Source of the DNA: Carposina sasakii
Lineage: Eukaryota > Arthropoda > Insecta > Lepidoptera > Carposinidae
Direction of reading: 5' to 3'
Length of the DNA stretch: 64,000 nt
Assembly: GCA_014607495.2 (NCBI GenBank)
Contig: CP053153.1
Span: 6,076,001 to 6,140,000 of the forward strand
The position numbers and the translations under genes were made by a program. Below, piece by piece: positions 31,154 to 46,500 of this stretch (its first letter is position 1; each line of letters begins with the position of its first letter). The notes under the pieces were generated by a model, which saw only the letters and a program-made list of their open reading frames with translations, was not told where the DNA came from and ran no database searches.

Positions 31154-33589
31154 GTATGTTGAATAGAACTTTTATTTTCTTATAGGTTCATATTCTTCTT
31201 GCATTTTATCGATGGAATTATATGCATAATATGATGAGAGAAACGCCAAATATTGGCGTACTGTCTGTTATAAATAGTACGCTTTATTGAGACCGGTGTC
31301 CGCTTATTAATAAGAGAAAAGTAAATCAAGGTCTGTTCTTTTATTCATGCAACTAACTGATAACTGGACAATACTGATGTCTAGAGATTCTCGTGAAATT
31401 TGAGCATCTGGCACAACTTCATTCATCTACTCGTAGTTGTTGGAACTTTGCGTTTTTGCCTCAAACCGTTTGCAAAATTTCCCTTTCCTTAGTCTACTAA
31501 TTATTACTTAGATACCGATCTACTTTGGTACATGTACTTGTGATACCTACTCGCCAAGATAGATAGGGCAAGTGCAAGACTAGATATTGTAGCGCTCCAC
31601 GTTTGATCTCATCAATAGCAATCCGTCGATGAGAGCATTCATGATAGCACTCGTTTAGTCCCGTGTTGGGTGTTTATGACCTGGATTCGTATACAAATGT
31701 CTCGAGGAACTAGCCTCGGGTCCAAGTGTGCACTATAACTGTCGACTCTAAGCAAATCGCTGCTAGGACTTGATCCCTACCATCATAAAATGGTTATTAA
31801 ATATTTTCTATACCCCGCCATTTTGATGGTGGTATGCTTTCTACATTAACCACAGATACCACTTCCCTCTTCAATCCAATATCACATCTTTATATCTAAA
31901 AAGATAACCGTAAATCATAGAAATATTAACTATTTCGATAGGTATAGAAGTGCCATTAAAAAGGAACGTCGGTGTAAAGTAATTCCATGTTACCTCACCG
32001 TTGGTTTATACAGCGCATATGTGTTTTATTTGTTGCTTTAACATCAATCTGAACTCGTTTAAAAATAGCGTTAGGATTAAATTTTTGCGTGAAATGTACA
32101 GCCGCTGTTACTTTTTCCTGCACGTACCCAATCTTATTACCAAGAATTGCACATGAAACGTTATGGTTTAACAACAAGTCTATTTTAGATCGTACTGTAT
32201 GCGTCTACTTCCTTGCTATTGCCCTATTTCATTTTATATGATTCTTATTCGTATGATAGCTTCTACTTCTATCTACGAATAAGTATATTTTTTATTATCG
32301 AACGTGATGATTGATGATACAAGGAAAAATATCGCATACACTATTATTTTTAGAACAGGTACTTACTAACCCACCTAATAATAAATTGAGGATATAGATT
32401 ACCAAATCAAATAAAACCGTATAGATGCAAGTAAATTGCATTTCAATCCAACTGCAGAAAACGTGTTTAAAATCAAATTAATGTGTAGTGACATGAAGCC
32501 GTTGCGTCTGCGCAAATTATGTGTGAAAATAATAAGGTATAATAATTAAATGTAAAAATATATACGGACGAAATAGGAAACCTTATTTTTTGAAGTCGGT
32601 TAAAAAGTAGGCCTCAGAATAATCAATGCGATTTGTGACACATGTTTGTTACATGAAAATGTCAACACACCTTTGAGTTAGGTTAACCTCTGTCTCTATC
32701 CACGTTTTTAATCTTAGAGATATTAAGCATTGATTAAAATAAGTGTAGGTATGTCGACTTCGATATTATCAATCCGAAAGGAACTCGTGTCTACTGTCTA
32801 TCTGTATCTTCTCTACACAACTAATTAACATGAAATTTGATATACAGCCTGCGGAGACGTATCCGGAGAAAGACAGATAAGCTTTTTATTTTGAGAAATA
32901 TATGACTTCCGGAAAATTATATATTTTTTTCTTTTTTTGTTGTAGTCTCCGCCAGCTACAGCTAGTATTAGGTTACAGGGGGTACTTATTTAATATATTT
33001 AATACTCTGAAGTTGGCTATATTCATAGCATTTCATTCCCTTAACATGTCCCCTCTATGACATTCTGTATACAGGTGTTTTTTCGTTGCCTTAACGAACT
33101 CTATACATTAAATAAAGTAAGTTTATGGCAAAAAAAATCTGGGAAAAGATGTAAATAAAAAAAATTATTACTTGCTTTGTCGAAATTCATAGTGTCCCGT
33201 GTTTATGCTAGGTGTTTCCATAGACAGATATTAATTATTTCTCGTGAAAAAATCTTGCTACACGCGTCAATTCAAACACGTGCAGAAAAACGCAGTCTAT
33301 TTAGTCAACTTTGGACCGTAATATTTTGGAAACCAGACACTTCCCAGATATGCTTCCATGGAGAAAAATGATCGTGGTGATGAGATTCCGTAGTTTTCGG
33401 GAACGTTGACGTCCAAAAATCATCTGTATAGTCAGGAAATCTGTTCAAATGGTTCTGACTTGTGCCAATATTTAGAGCATGATCTTCCTGTCCTAATCTC
33501 ATTATTAATGGGGTCGGCGCAATATGGTTTCTTTCGAAACTCATATTGCCAAAGATTTAGCGTTTGTTTTACCGCCGGCTGCCTGCCTG

Positions 33590-34137
33590 ACGCCAACCCT
33601 CCTCGGGTAAAGCTAAGTGACAATTTTAGAAAATCCGTACATGAGATAAATTAAGTCGTACAGGCCCGTGACTGGGATCTAACCTACGCCTTCTGGCTGG
33701 AAGTTATTAATATTACACGAATGCACATACCTATAGATTAGATCCGCGAAAATATCTGCAGATTATTGTCAAATAGCGGCGGTCCACGACTTTGTCCACG
33801 TGATTTTCACCAATGTATAAACATATTTCTGACATATTCCTGCGCTGATGGGGCTTCACTAGAATACATCAGCTGTATCTCTATGCTTGCATGTGGTAAG
33901 AGTCTACTAAGGAGCTCAGAGGCTTTCTCTCAGGCGAGCTAGCTAGCTAGGAACTTGCCACTTAGCTAGCTAGAAACTCTTTTACACCTGTGACCCTGTT
34001 ATGCTAAACGTGGCTGTAGGACTTCCTCCGTGATCTTACGATTCGGGCAACCCCATTTTTGGAAACAGCTTAGCTGTGCGTAGTATAAGTCATCGTCAGC
34101 CTATTGCAGTCCACTGCTGAACGTAGGCCTCCCCCAG
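33590..34137. repeat. Repeat cluster in Zasp66 intron 1
   Basis: An inverted fragment of the tRNA-type SINE (about 33590-33720, with the words TACAGGCCCGTGACTGGGAT), a LINE-like piece (about 33847-34080, shared with 29055 and 53656) and a short GATGAT-family fragment (34091-34137). The rest of 31154-33590 shows nothing recognisable. Confidence 0.5.
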
Positions 34138-34299
34138 TTATAAGTGGTAATAGTGTAATTTAATATAAGTAGGTAATAAATAAACAGACTAAATTCTGTT
34201 TTCAGATACCTACGTAACCTACGTTAGTAGATAATTGAAACTATAAGTAACACAAGTCAACTTTAATTTAATTTCTGTTTGAGGTCACGTAATATTAAA

Positions 34300-34597
34300 T
34301 TAGCATTGCTCATTAAAACGCATATCGGCGGAACAAGGACATCACGCGCGTCAGCCGCCCCGGTTCCTCTGGAAAACTTGGACGCTTATTGACCCGCGCT
34401 TTCCGCTGCTGAATTAGGTCGATTGCGAAGGCAGGGTTATGTGCATACGGTGCAGATCCAAGAGGGGAGGGAAGGGTGTGGTGTTTGCTTTGCGGCGAGG
34501 CTAAATTTGCGCGCACAACGTCGCGTATTGCCGGCGTGTACGCACCGCCCAAATCGCGCATCGCGCGCCCGCGCTATTTACTGAACCATCCCCCGAG
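34300..34597 (+). promoter_or_regulatory. GC-rich 5' region of the PDZ start exon
   Basis: CpG-rich sequence directly upstream of the PDZ ATG, open into a leader without a convincing splice acceptor. It looks like a promoter and 5'UTR of its own. Alternatively it is part of an exon spliced from 31 kb. Confidence 0.4.
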
Positions 34598-37500
34598 ATG
34601 GGGCGGCTTCACACTTTCGTGGTCACCCTGCGGCGGGAAAGCCGGGAGATGAATTGGGGCCTACGCCTCGTGGGGGGCTCGGATTTGGCCACGCCTCTTA
34701 TTGTCACAAGGGTACGTCCTTGTAGGTTCTGGAAGACGCCACCGTGTCAACAATAGACGCCGGTGTAAACAAACCGGCACTGGAGATGTTGCGCGGTATC
34801 TGCATGCGGGTTTTTGGCTGGACTTTAATTTTTTCATAATTATTCTTGTGCGTAACATTAATGTTTTAGTCAGATAATTTTATAATTACTAGTCTAAAGT
34901 CTATTGTTATTACAAACTTATGTTTTCGAGTATTCTTTTCTGGGTACCAGAGTAGAATGTTCAGTGAAAATTAGAACGGTGTCGTCTACGTCTCTATATA
35001 ACCGATGTATTCTTGGATAGATATCGGTCACCCGTCGATCGACAGCTGCCGACACAGCTTGCCCTCAATATTATGGAATCTTGTAAATCCGTCTGAACCG
35101 AAAATAACAACAAAAAAATACAAAAGAAACTTTCTTAAGCTCAAACTATACTAAAAGTGTTAGCTAGAGTTACACTAGACACATCTCTAGCGGCTAGAGG
35201 TGCATTTTAATAGACAGTTTAGCTACGGCTTTTGGCTTATCGGAACCTTATTCTGACATGGTAATGAAGAGTACGAGGGAAGTTTTAGTTCCACAGATTG
35301 CGTAATATAATAACTCTCACTGGTCTCATTTACTCGTACCACTCTTACCTAAGACAATAGCAACTATTCAAACTTGCGTGTTTGCCACGCATTTAGGCAT
35401 TATACGTATTATTATTCAATATTTAAGTAAAAAAACATATTTTTTATTAAGAATAAGGTTGATGCTGTATTTCTCTACTTAGATTACCATCAAATTCCTC
35501 TGAATAAGTTTACCTATTGAGATTGAGACATTATTAAAATGGTTTTTGGATGTGCGTGACGTCCGTAGAGCAGACTATACCTAGAGGTCCTAATTTTGTG
35601 AAAGCCAAAAACCAAAATAACCTTTGTGATCTAGAGAACTTATGATAAGTCTGAAGTTGCACAAATCCCTTTTATTGATCACCATCAGTATCTTTCTGTC
35701 CCTTATCCACTTATATTCTATATTCCAGTGAAGCGGTGATAGCCCAGTGGTTAAGACGTGCACCTTACAAGCGGGAGGCGTAAGTTCGATCCCAGCCACG
35801 GGCCTGTACCAATGAATTTATTTTTCAAATACAGATTTTAATGTTGCAAAATTGTCACTTAGCTCGTGCCTCGGAAAGCACGTAAATCGTTGGTCCTGAT
35901 CTCTTTCCGGTCGTGTCGGCTTTCCGTCCCATCGAACTATAAGAGTAACGGAATAGAGAGTGCATCTGTGTTTGCGCACACACTTGTGCACTATAATATC
36001 TCCTGCGTACCTGGCCAATCTCCGTAGCGATTGGTCGACGTGGCCGAAATACGGTCCGAGATCATCATCATCATATTCCAGTGAATAGAGGAGTTTTACT
36101 TATTGTACAGTTTTGGCTCTCTCTCTCTCTCTCTCTCTCTCTCCGTCTAGTCGCTCCCTCATCATTCCTGTGGATCGTGGTCATTGGAACTCACTTACGA
36201 GCTATGTATTTCCTTTGTTGATCAATGTTCTCATGCTACTGAATTACTGAATGGATGTAAATTCAAACTTACGTTCATCTTTCTTGCTTTAACTCTTAAT
36301 ATTAATGAAATTGTTTGATTGTATGCATGGATAAAGCGACTTACATGATGGCTGTAGTTAGGTTATGTATAATATACGACGCCACTGGCAAAGGGCCTTG
36401 ATCTTGCGATGAAAGTAATATTTTAACACCCATTTATCATCATCTTCCTGCCCTGTTCCAATTATACAATATATACTTAATCCATTTAAAAACATTTACA
36501 GCCAATTTCTATAACTGATTTTAAGAGATTTTTTACATATCTCATATTTAATCTTCAATTGTTTTCATATAAAATTTCAAATTAGGAATAAATAAATCCG
36601 AGATTCTTTTTGATCTCTCGTATTGAAATTGACCGTTAATCAATAACTAGATAATAAGTACACATCAGTGTGTGTTTACTCAGACAGTGCTGAAATATCA
36701 CTCAGGCTAATTGCGGTGGGCAATTAGGCATACTACTTTTTCACAGAATATTACCTACTTCAAGTAAACAGACTACAAGCTGCCTTAGAAATCTATTTTA
36801 TTTATAAATATAATTATATACCTTACGGAACCCTAATAATAAACATAAAGTTTGCAAAAATTCTGTTAATATTTTTAATTTTTTTCAAAGCACACTACCC
36901 CTTCAAATCTGAAAATCATTGACCCTAGCAATGAGTAAGAAAGTCTATTCCTAATGTAATGTAGAAACTGCATTCTATTAATCTAGAACTAGTTTACAAA
37001 GAACATCATAATATAAAATACGACCAAACAACTGGGTCCAGAATCCAGATGAGAATAATATTGAGGTTAATGTTATTTTAAAGTTGTTGCGACAATATGT
37101 TTAGACAGAAAATAAAATAAATAATAATGAAATATGTAGTAACTTTGAGGGAGGACACAAAGCTCGATGAGCTGGAAGAGGAAATGAGTAAGTTGCGGTG
37201 GGATATTGTAGGGTCCGAAAACAGGGAGAGGATATAACCCTGAGGCAACTTACTCTACCACCGGGAAGGTGATCGATTACCTTCCCGGTGGTAAACGGAA
37301 TTAGGTAGAGTCATTTATGGAGAGGATATTAATACCTTCCCGATAACCCTGCCAACAATATTACAAATAAATAATAATAAAATCAGAGATGACAAATAAA
37401 ACAAAGATAATTAACATAAAATTTCTGCTCTTTAAAATTTACGGAATTTCTACCATTCTTTCGCTGTATGAAATCGGTACATAAATGACTCTACCTAATT

Positions 37501-40500
37501 CCGAGGTGATCATAAGTCCCAGGATGGTGTTGGGTTTATCGTCCACAAGTCCCTCGTAAAGAATGACTTTATTTATTTTATTTATCTAAAGAACATACAG
37601 CATAGTACATGTAACAGATCCAGCCTAATACTTAACTAAAGCCAATTAACATGTTCTACAGCTCAGTATTTAATGTTGTCTATAAAAGAGTTATATTTTA
37701 GGTATTGCTTATTGTATCCGTAGAGAAAAATCCTATGTTATTCAACAGACTTCAGTCTAAACATGAGATGGCTTCATATTTTTATTTCACCTACTGTACC
37801 TGCAGCTTGTCTTTGCTAATAAGCAAATGGTTGCATTTTTTAAATGAAATGATTATTTATTTTCTTAAAATATGGTACAATAAAGTTGTTTTTCGCCAAA
37901 AAATGTGACATGTGTATGTGATTTTGCTGCTCAAACCACTACGACCAGCACTACGAGTAGCAGAACGTTTTACGATTAGCCATAAGCAATAAGGTGCAAA
38001 TAGATTAACGATACCCCCCATGGCAGTCTTGTGGCGTGCCCCGGGGGAGGCCTACGTCCAGCAGTGGACTGCAATGGCTGATGATGACGATGACATTAAC
38101 GCTCGTATTCGAAGGGTAACTTTACCTTACCATGTCGCTTGAGAGTGGGTACTACTTTGTTTTCAATGTCATAGGGTAATTTCAGTGGTGGCATCTGTGG
38201 CATATGATGGAAGGATAGACCAGTCTTATTAGCGGCGTAGAAGCCACAACCGTATAGGTTGACCCATATCTGGGCTAGGCTATGTTATACTCACCGAACA
38301 TATTTTGTGAGATATGTAGCCTGTTCAGTCGTATGTAGGGTTGCCAGACGTCCGGCCAAAATTAACGTTGTCCGGCTTTTGTTAGGCTTTTCACCACGCC
38401 CGGATCCATGGGGTCAAGAAGCTCATGATCACCCCCTGGGGCTTAGGCCAGCTTAAGCAATGCAATAATTTTACAAGTGACAGCAAAGATTGTAAAGTTA
38501 TCGAAACATTTCCACCAACAGCGGTCACGTCATTTAGTGAACGCGTTAAATTAAGGCTTCCTATTTAAGAAAATGTTTTCCAATAGAAACAAATCTAATA
38601 GCAATGTCAAGATTTTTTGTAATGAAAAATAGGCTACTCATCCATTATCACAAAATTTTGCGCTCGCGCTTATTTGTGATTCATTTCAGTTATCTGATAT
38701 TATGGCCTCTCGCTTACTCGTGTAAGCGAGAAAGTCTTCGTAGACTTTGCCAATGTTGTTAAATTAAATATACTAACGATTACGTTTAGATGTCTATCCG
38801 CTTGTAACTCATCTAATGTTTTAGCAACGGTCACAAAATTCTCGGTAGAGCTTAAATTTTCAAGAAGTAATAGGCAACTTAGATATGTGAGTTACGTGCT
38901 AAATATGAGAAAAAATTTCGCGCTCGCTTCGTTCGCGCATCTAATCTATTTGAGCTCATTTTCAATCACATGAGAGAAAATGATCGCTAGTCTCTCTGAT
39001 TCTCCGACTCGACTGTCAGTCGCGCTCTGTCAATAGTAGGTTGCGTTGTTAGTTTTCGTATTCAGCGACAATAACTTTCGTACCCATTAATACTGAGACA
39101 CAAAATCCTAAATAATATATATAGAGTGTCCGGCTTTTTTACCCAAATGTCTGGCCAAACTGGCTGGTCTGTCCGGCTTTTTGGTTTTTCGACCTGGCAA
39201 CCCTAGTCGTAAGGCATGGGTTCGATCCCAGTCACGGGCCTGTACCACTGAATTTATTACTTGTACGGATTTTCTAGAAATTGTCACTTAGCTATACCCG
39301 AGGAAGGTTGGCGTTAGGTCTTATTTCCAAAGCTTAATAGTCAATCTAATAACCGTACCTATTTTTTAAATAATTCACTGTAAAGAAATAAAAATAGACA
39401 CCTTTAAGCTGAAAATTGGTCAACTATTCCCGGTCTCCCCTAGCTAGCTACCCTTTTCTCAAGCTAACAGTTTGAATGTATCAAAATTATCAACTTTGTT
39501 TTACTGTATATCAACATTAATCATAGGTATTAGTACTCGTATTAGCATTGTATTGTAGGTGATTTGTCAGGAGACCGGCTAGGTACAGTGCCAAAAATCA
39601 GAACTACAACATTGATAACTAATGTAGCAGTTATTAATTAATTGGATGTTAATATTATTGGCTATGCATTGTTAAAAATATGTAATACTAGTGACGCCTG
39701 TGACTTCGTCTCCGTGGACCGCAAAAAAAAAACAAAATGTCAAAATTTTCCGGGATAAAATTATTTTCCCGAGATAAAGAGTAGCCTATGTGTTAATCCA
39801 GTGTGTCAGCTAACTCCATACCAAATTTTATTAAAATCGCTCCAGCGTTTTCACGTGAAAGAGTAACAAACATCCAGCCATCCACACCAAACTTTCGCGT
39901 TTATAATATTAGTAAGATTCACAATAACTATCGTTGTACTAGTGTTGTACTACATTCATCAGTCGTCACTGATAGTCCTAGTCGATGTTTTTCTCATGCT
40001 GACAGTTTGAATGTATCAAAATTATCAATTTTGTTTTACTGTATATCAACATAATCATATGTTATTTATTATTACTTATTACTTACAAACTTTCGCGTTT
40101 ATAATATTAGTAGGATTGAAATAATAGGTAACATGTACATTGTTTAAAGATCTACCGTCTTACTAATAAAATAAACATTATAATAAGTACCTAAAACAAC
40201 TTTTATAAGAGAACTCTTACTAATAAACTATGTATGGGCCTCATTCGCTTTGGCTATATACGGCCTTTGCTTAGGGCTCTACTTATAAAAGCCTATGTAC
40301 AAAATTAATCTCATATTAGCAAGTATATTATTCCCGCTACAAACAATGCTGTCTTATTATTTTTGTCAAAAACTAGATGTGTGTCAAGCGGGTATATTAA
40401 AACATCAAAGATTGAGACTGCTGGAGCAAGTGGGCCCTAATTCTGATCATGATAGAGCTTTTAAATGTTCCCAACCATTCGCTAAATCAAATCAATTATG

Positions 40501-43500
40501 CAACTAACCGAAATAGAACGACTTATATGTTGACTATGACTCAAAGCATTAGACATCACATGTGGCGGAACTGATCTGCTTTTTTAATGGTAACATCAAG
40601 AAAAATGGTTCAAGGTTACCATTTGGATTGGCAGGTTCCGATTTACGATAGGCAAGGCCAATGAGATAAATTTAAGTGCCTCAGATGGTAAATAGAATTT
40701 GGCGATCCAATATTTGGTGTTTCTCACTTTCGCAAAACGAAAATTACAATCTCGACGGAATACATAATATAATTTTGGTATCGTTTAATGTTCGGAATAA
40801 TAATGTTAAGGATTATTTCAATGGCATGTAGTATTCTCTTTCTATCTAGTAAGTAATGTGTAAGAGTTTTCAGCTAGTAAGAAAGTACAATTTACATATT
40901 TTAAAAATTGCAAGTAGGCGTCGATTTAGCATGTAGAACCAGTTGTAGAACGATGTTTTCAAAAATATAAAAGGTAGTCATCTAAACTTGTGGGTTTTTA
41001 AGGAATCGTACATCTGTACGAATATCTCAATTCCGTACGAGTATCTACACACATCAGTCTATTACACTGCTGGACGTATCCTCCCCCAGGGCACGCCACA
41101 AGGCTACTGCCACAGGGGGGTTTTGTCGATAGTCACCTGGGCAGGCAAAATTATCTCAATCAAATGTTACAAGTACCATATGTGTAAGTTTACCTAATGG
41201 CCAGTCTAGGTACTCAAAACCTTGACATTCCTTCTATTAATCCGCGTCTGTATTCAAAGAATCCCGACGAATAACACATCCGGCACCTGCGGCGTTTTAA
41301 AAGTTATCTTACTGACCGCTACAAAGACGTCGGATTGACGTCGCCACCCGGATTCCGCATGATACGCGTCGCATGTTGATGGACAAGAATAAATATAGTC
41401 AGGTGTCCTCGCCATTGACTCGAGGAAGTGTGATGGATCTGCACAAGGCGGCTGTCGATGCTCGCCGGCCTCCGACGGATCCGGCGGTTGTTTTCAATAA
41501 AAATGTCGCCGACGATGCCCGGCGCGTCCACGCCAATGGACGCATTTAGCTTGGCTCCACGCCAATCTTGGTGCATGCCCCATACTCCTTCTAGTCCATC
41601 ATCAAGGTCGTCCTAGCGAATGCATCTTTTAATTTTAATAGTTAATTATGTTATTTTTTGCTTATGATGTGTTATTTACATGATTCATGGCGCGGGCTTC
41701 CGACATTATTTCCTTTGGTATGCGATAAAGTGTTTGTAATTAGGAAATGCTCGACAAATAACATCATAATCGGCAGTATAGCGATGGTAAACCTCATTAG
41801 TGTTACAATTTGTAATAAACATGAAATACGAACTACCTGCTTACATACTTTAAACATAAACAAAGGTAGTTCCAATATTTCAAAGCCCATTTACGATTTG
41901 GAAATACCATACAATATGAAGGAAATAGCCGTACGATGATGAAGGGTCCCACAAAGCTAAGGAACTCAGATAGTATTTTTAATTTCGAAGTTAGGTTTCG
42001 GTGGTTAGTACCTATTGAGGTCCAGTAGGTACTCCGAAAAGTCGAAGCTCCGATTTTGTTGATTAAACACCGGTAAATTTATTTAAAAGTCCGCAGTTCA
42101 AGCCCTATCCATAGTTCATTTTGTTACTGAGGCACTTGAGAGAATTTCTTGGGACTCGCGAGCCTGTGACTAGATTCTTGCAAAAACTTTCACTAATTAT
42201 GTTACAAAAACTATTACACTACCTCGGTCTTCAGAATGTCACGGTCCATCTTCCAACCTTCGGCAGTATGACATAAATATGACACAATGCTTAGCCAAAA
42301 TTACGGTGGCAATATTTGTCACGCATTACGTACGAGTACATTATCTTTAGTCACATTTCGTGAGCTTGTTATTCTCAAAATATGTTGACAAGAGTTTTAG
42401 GTTAATTGCGCACGCGCACGTAAATCTAATTTAAGCTCACATAGCTACGACGGCCATAAAATGAGAGTCTTTGAAGAGACCTTAGCTCTCCCGTTTTACT
42501 TTCGTCAATCTGACATGTTTTTCTGCAAAATCTCGAAGCAATATTTATGTGTTTTGCTTGCGAATTCCTGTGGCAGTTTTCGAATAATATTGACGCAATG
42601 TATGAAATGGCCGCGTGGTGCCGGCAAAGTAGAATTCGTACCACCCCATGTCTGCCCGTGGGTATCGTACGAGGCGATTAAGGGTTTCCGGGAGGCGGGC
42701 AGCAGCGCCTCCCGTGTTGACAACATAGTCCAAAATACAAACTGCGGTCACCAAGCCGCCTGCCCAGCGTGGTGACTATGGGCAAATACCCCCATGGCAG
42801 TCTTGTGGCGTGCCCTGAGGAAGGCCTACGTCCAACAGTGGACTGCAATAGGCTGATGATGATGATGTGTGGAATTGACTTGCGGTTCTATAAATCTACC
42901 TAGGTACTTACCTGCTCAAATTGATACATAAAAAGTGGAAACTCTTTTAGGGATTTTTCCAATAGTCAGATAGCCTTTCTCAGGGATAAACTTGATGCTG
43001 TCTCTATCTTGATCAAGTTTTAGAGAAATATAGAAAAATTCGCCCCGTTGCCACATAAATTATGTAACGTAATATGCAGTGCTCGCAAAATAGCATGAGA
43101 ATTAGGTTAATTAAATTTTGTATGGCCTGCAGGGTATACCAAGTTTTTATTGTGATTTACTCTTCAAAACCAACATCGACGAAAATCAAGGTTGTATTTC
43201 CGTTGTTTTTGAAGTAGGTATGTACCATATATCTCCGTTTCTTTTGTAATAGAAGGGTGTATGTCCGTTAGTTGTATTTCAAATAGTTACCGTTTATCTG
43301 AATATTTAGTTTAAACAATGGACTATCTTCATTCCAGGTGACAGCAGGGACCCCGGCTGGCCGGGAGCTAGTCCGAGGGGACATCATCGCTAAGATCGAC
43401 GACTACGATGCGAGAGACCTGCGCCATGAGGACGCGCAAAACCTTTTCAAAAACGCCCCCAACCAGATCAAAATCGTCGTACAGAGGTATGCAGTTTATA

Positions 43501-46500
43501 TATTTTATACTGGAACTATAAATTTATCAAAGAACATAGGGTTAGGTACACATGTATATTACATCTCCTATTCTGTAGCTAGATTTAGAATAGAAAGATA
43601 GGTCAGGTGCATAAATTAAGTAATAATTAATAAAGTAATTCTGAATGTCAACCAAGGTTATAATAAACTGTCAAGGAGAAAATTGACGATGTCTGGCACA
43701 TGGAATGCTAGGATATTAAAAGTAGCAAGTCAGATATTTTTTTATATCTATTTCGTGTACCTAATATTTTAAAGAGTAAAGGAATCTTGGCTCAATGAAA
43801 TACGTAACGTGGGTTCTACAATCCACCCAGATCTTTGATAACAACTGTAAACGAGTAACCAACCGCTAATCAAGAAAACCTCTCACAAGAAGTTATATTA
43901 TAAGTAAAGGTGTATTTAACACTCAAAGAACCCATTTGAAGCCAAGATAGTTTCTCATTCTTATGAGCTATGTACCTCTATCTAACGTTCTAGTTAGACT
44001 GACATAGCCAATATCTACATCTAACTACTCTAACATTGACATTATAGATGGACAAACAGCTGGGGGCGGATCCAGGGTTTTTTTATGAGGGAGGTCATAA
44101 AGGGTTTGTCCACTCTGATCATATGATTTGTTGTGAATGGAAACTGATCACGTTTTAGGGTACACTCTGATCACGATATCAGTTTCACCTCAAATCAAAC
44201 GAATGAAAAGTAGTATCCGATCACGTGATCCGATTCCACCGAGTTAACGTATATAATAATGTCCACTCTGATCACATTAACTTCAAAGTGTTACAACAAA
44301 ATAAGAAACATTATTTTATTTAGTCCAAACAATAAGTAGAAAATGTCAGTAACAATCCTTATTACCTAGATTTTCTTTTAAAAATAATTTCCAAAAAATT
44401 CTTATTTTCTATAGCACTGAAGTTAATGTAATCAGAGTGGAAATTACTAGATATATACCTTGTCTCGGTGGAATCGGATCCGCGTGATCGGATTCTACAT
44501 TTTATTCGTTTAATTTGAGGCGAACCTGATATCGTGATCATAGTGTACCCAAAGGCATTATCAATTTCCACTTGCAACGGATCATATGATCAGAGTGGAC
44601 TAACCCGGCACAAAGAGCAGATAGATTTGACTTGGTATGCCTTCGTCTTCAGCCTATTGCAGTCCACTGCTGGACGTAGGCCTCCTCCAGGGCACGCCAC
44701 AAGGCTACTGCCACAAGGGGGTTTTTGCCCATAGTCACCACGCTGGGCAGGCGGGTTGCTATGTGCTGTGGTGAAATTTTCACCTACTGTGTAGGTCCTA
44801 CAAACATCCGTCTGAGGGCGCACATCTATATCCGCTTAGGACTAACAGAATTGACTTCAAATAGTTAGTTTAAAAATGACTCCGCATCCTTCAACTTCGT
44901 GCTTAGTGGCGTTACTGACGGTTTTATTCTACTTATAAGTTCTTTAGCCTTCAAATTTGGAATTTAAAAAATCCGCGATTCATTATGATCTCTAGTATTG
45001 AAATTGGCCGTAAGCTGTCAAATAGTAGACTACTACTATAACTGCTACTACTAAGATGTACACACACATTTCTTACGTTGACGATGTAATACAACACAGG
45101 GGCGGATCAGGAGCTCACCTATACTCGGTCCCTCGAGCGACAGGCAGTTACGTAGGCAGGGTGCTGACGCCCACCTTCTATCACGAATTCGCTCAGTAAG
45201 CGTATGCACCCTAGGTGTCCTACCTGACCTATAGGTCTCTTGTATTATTTATAATATTTCCTTTCAAACTAAGAATAAACCACCTTCTATTTATATGCTG
45301 TTGTTTTATGGTTATTCAAAGTGTTATTACAAAATCACGTCTAATAAACGCGATAAGCTTAGTTTAAACGATATTTGACAGCAAAATGTATGGAGTATCT
45401 GTCAAAGTTAAGCGTAAACAAAGTTTAAAGGTTTTTGTAATAACACTGTCAATGTATTTTCCAACCTACCTCAAATGTTTACTATTTCTTTACTGGGGGC
45501 CAATTTTCGATAATTTAAGTCTCGAGTTGGAACGAAGTCGAAACGGAACCGTTGTAGACGCTCAGAACAAAGCAATAATTACTTTATGGTAACGTAATTA
45601 GACATATTTCAGCACGAGAGAGATATTTGTTTTTATTCTGTCATACTCGCGACCGATGTGTGCTGAAATATACCTTATACTCAAGCGGTAAGCTTCGCAC
45701 CGCGTTTCGTTAAAGGTTCGTTAATGGTTGCGTTCCGGCTCAAAAATTTCCAAGAATTGTCCCCCTGGGCATTTTTCTATACGATATAGTAAGAGCAGTA
45801 AAAGATAGATTCACGGTCAGGTGAAGCTTACCGGATTTTTGAGAAGGAATGTAGAGACTGGTACACCTACGTCTACGTGGTCACCTTGTGTCAACTATCA
45901 TATCACTATAGTAAAAAGCCCATCAGTTAGAGTTACTTTCTGCACGATTTGACCTACATACCTATATGTGTACTATTTGAGTTATAAAGTTTACTTAGTA
46001 TGTTTAATTATGGATAATACGAGTATGTACCCATGTTATTGCATTTATATATAAGAGGAGCCATATTTACTGTCTGTAGACCTTGTATGACCTTTTGTGT
46101 TGCACCTGTGATACCTGTTATGTTTACGTTTTAACTGTGAAATATTTATAATGTTAACATGAAATTTGAAATACATTGGGTATTAAATAATTTCACTTTG
46201 TACCAACACATTCGGATACTTTTCAAATCTGAAATTGTTGCAGAAATGGCTTGCATAAATCGTAGAATGGACATTCAGCACATTGAATAGAGCGGTTACA
46301 TAACTCGCGAGGCTGCTCGCTCTATGTGTCTACCTGCCTAATACCGCGAGTTTTTCTACAACCCATATACATACCAATATATATAGGTAGTTGTATGATT
46401 TGGTTTTACTTCCGTAAAAATGTTCGATCGGAAACGGTTGTTGCAAGTTACGATAACAAGGATCTCTAAATGAATATGACAGTAAGACGCGCCGGTACGA

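Noticed and set aside
35733..35805. A tRNA gene
   Set aside because: Boxes A and B are present, but they head a 340-bp SINE with a microsatellite tail and target duplication.
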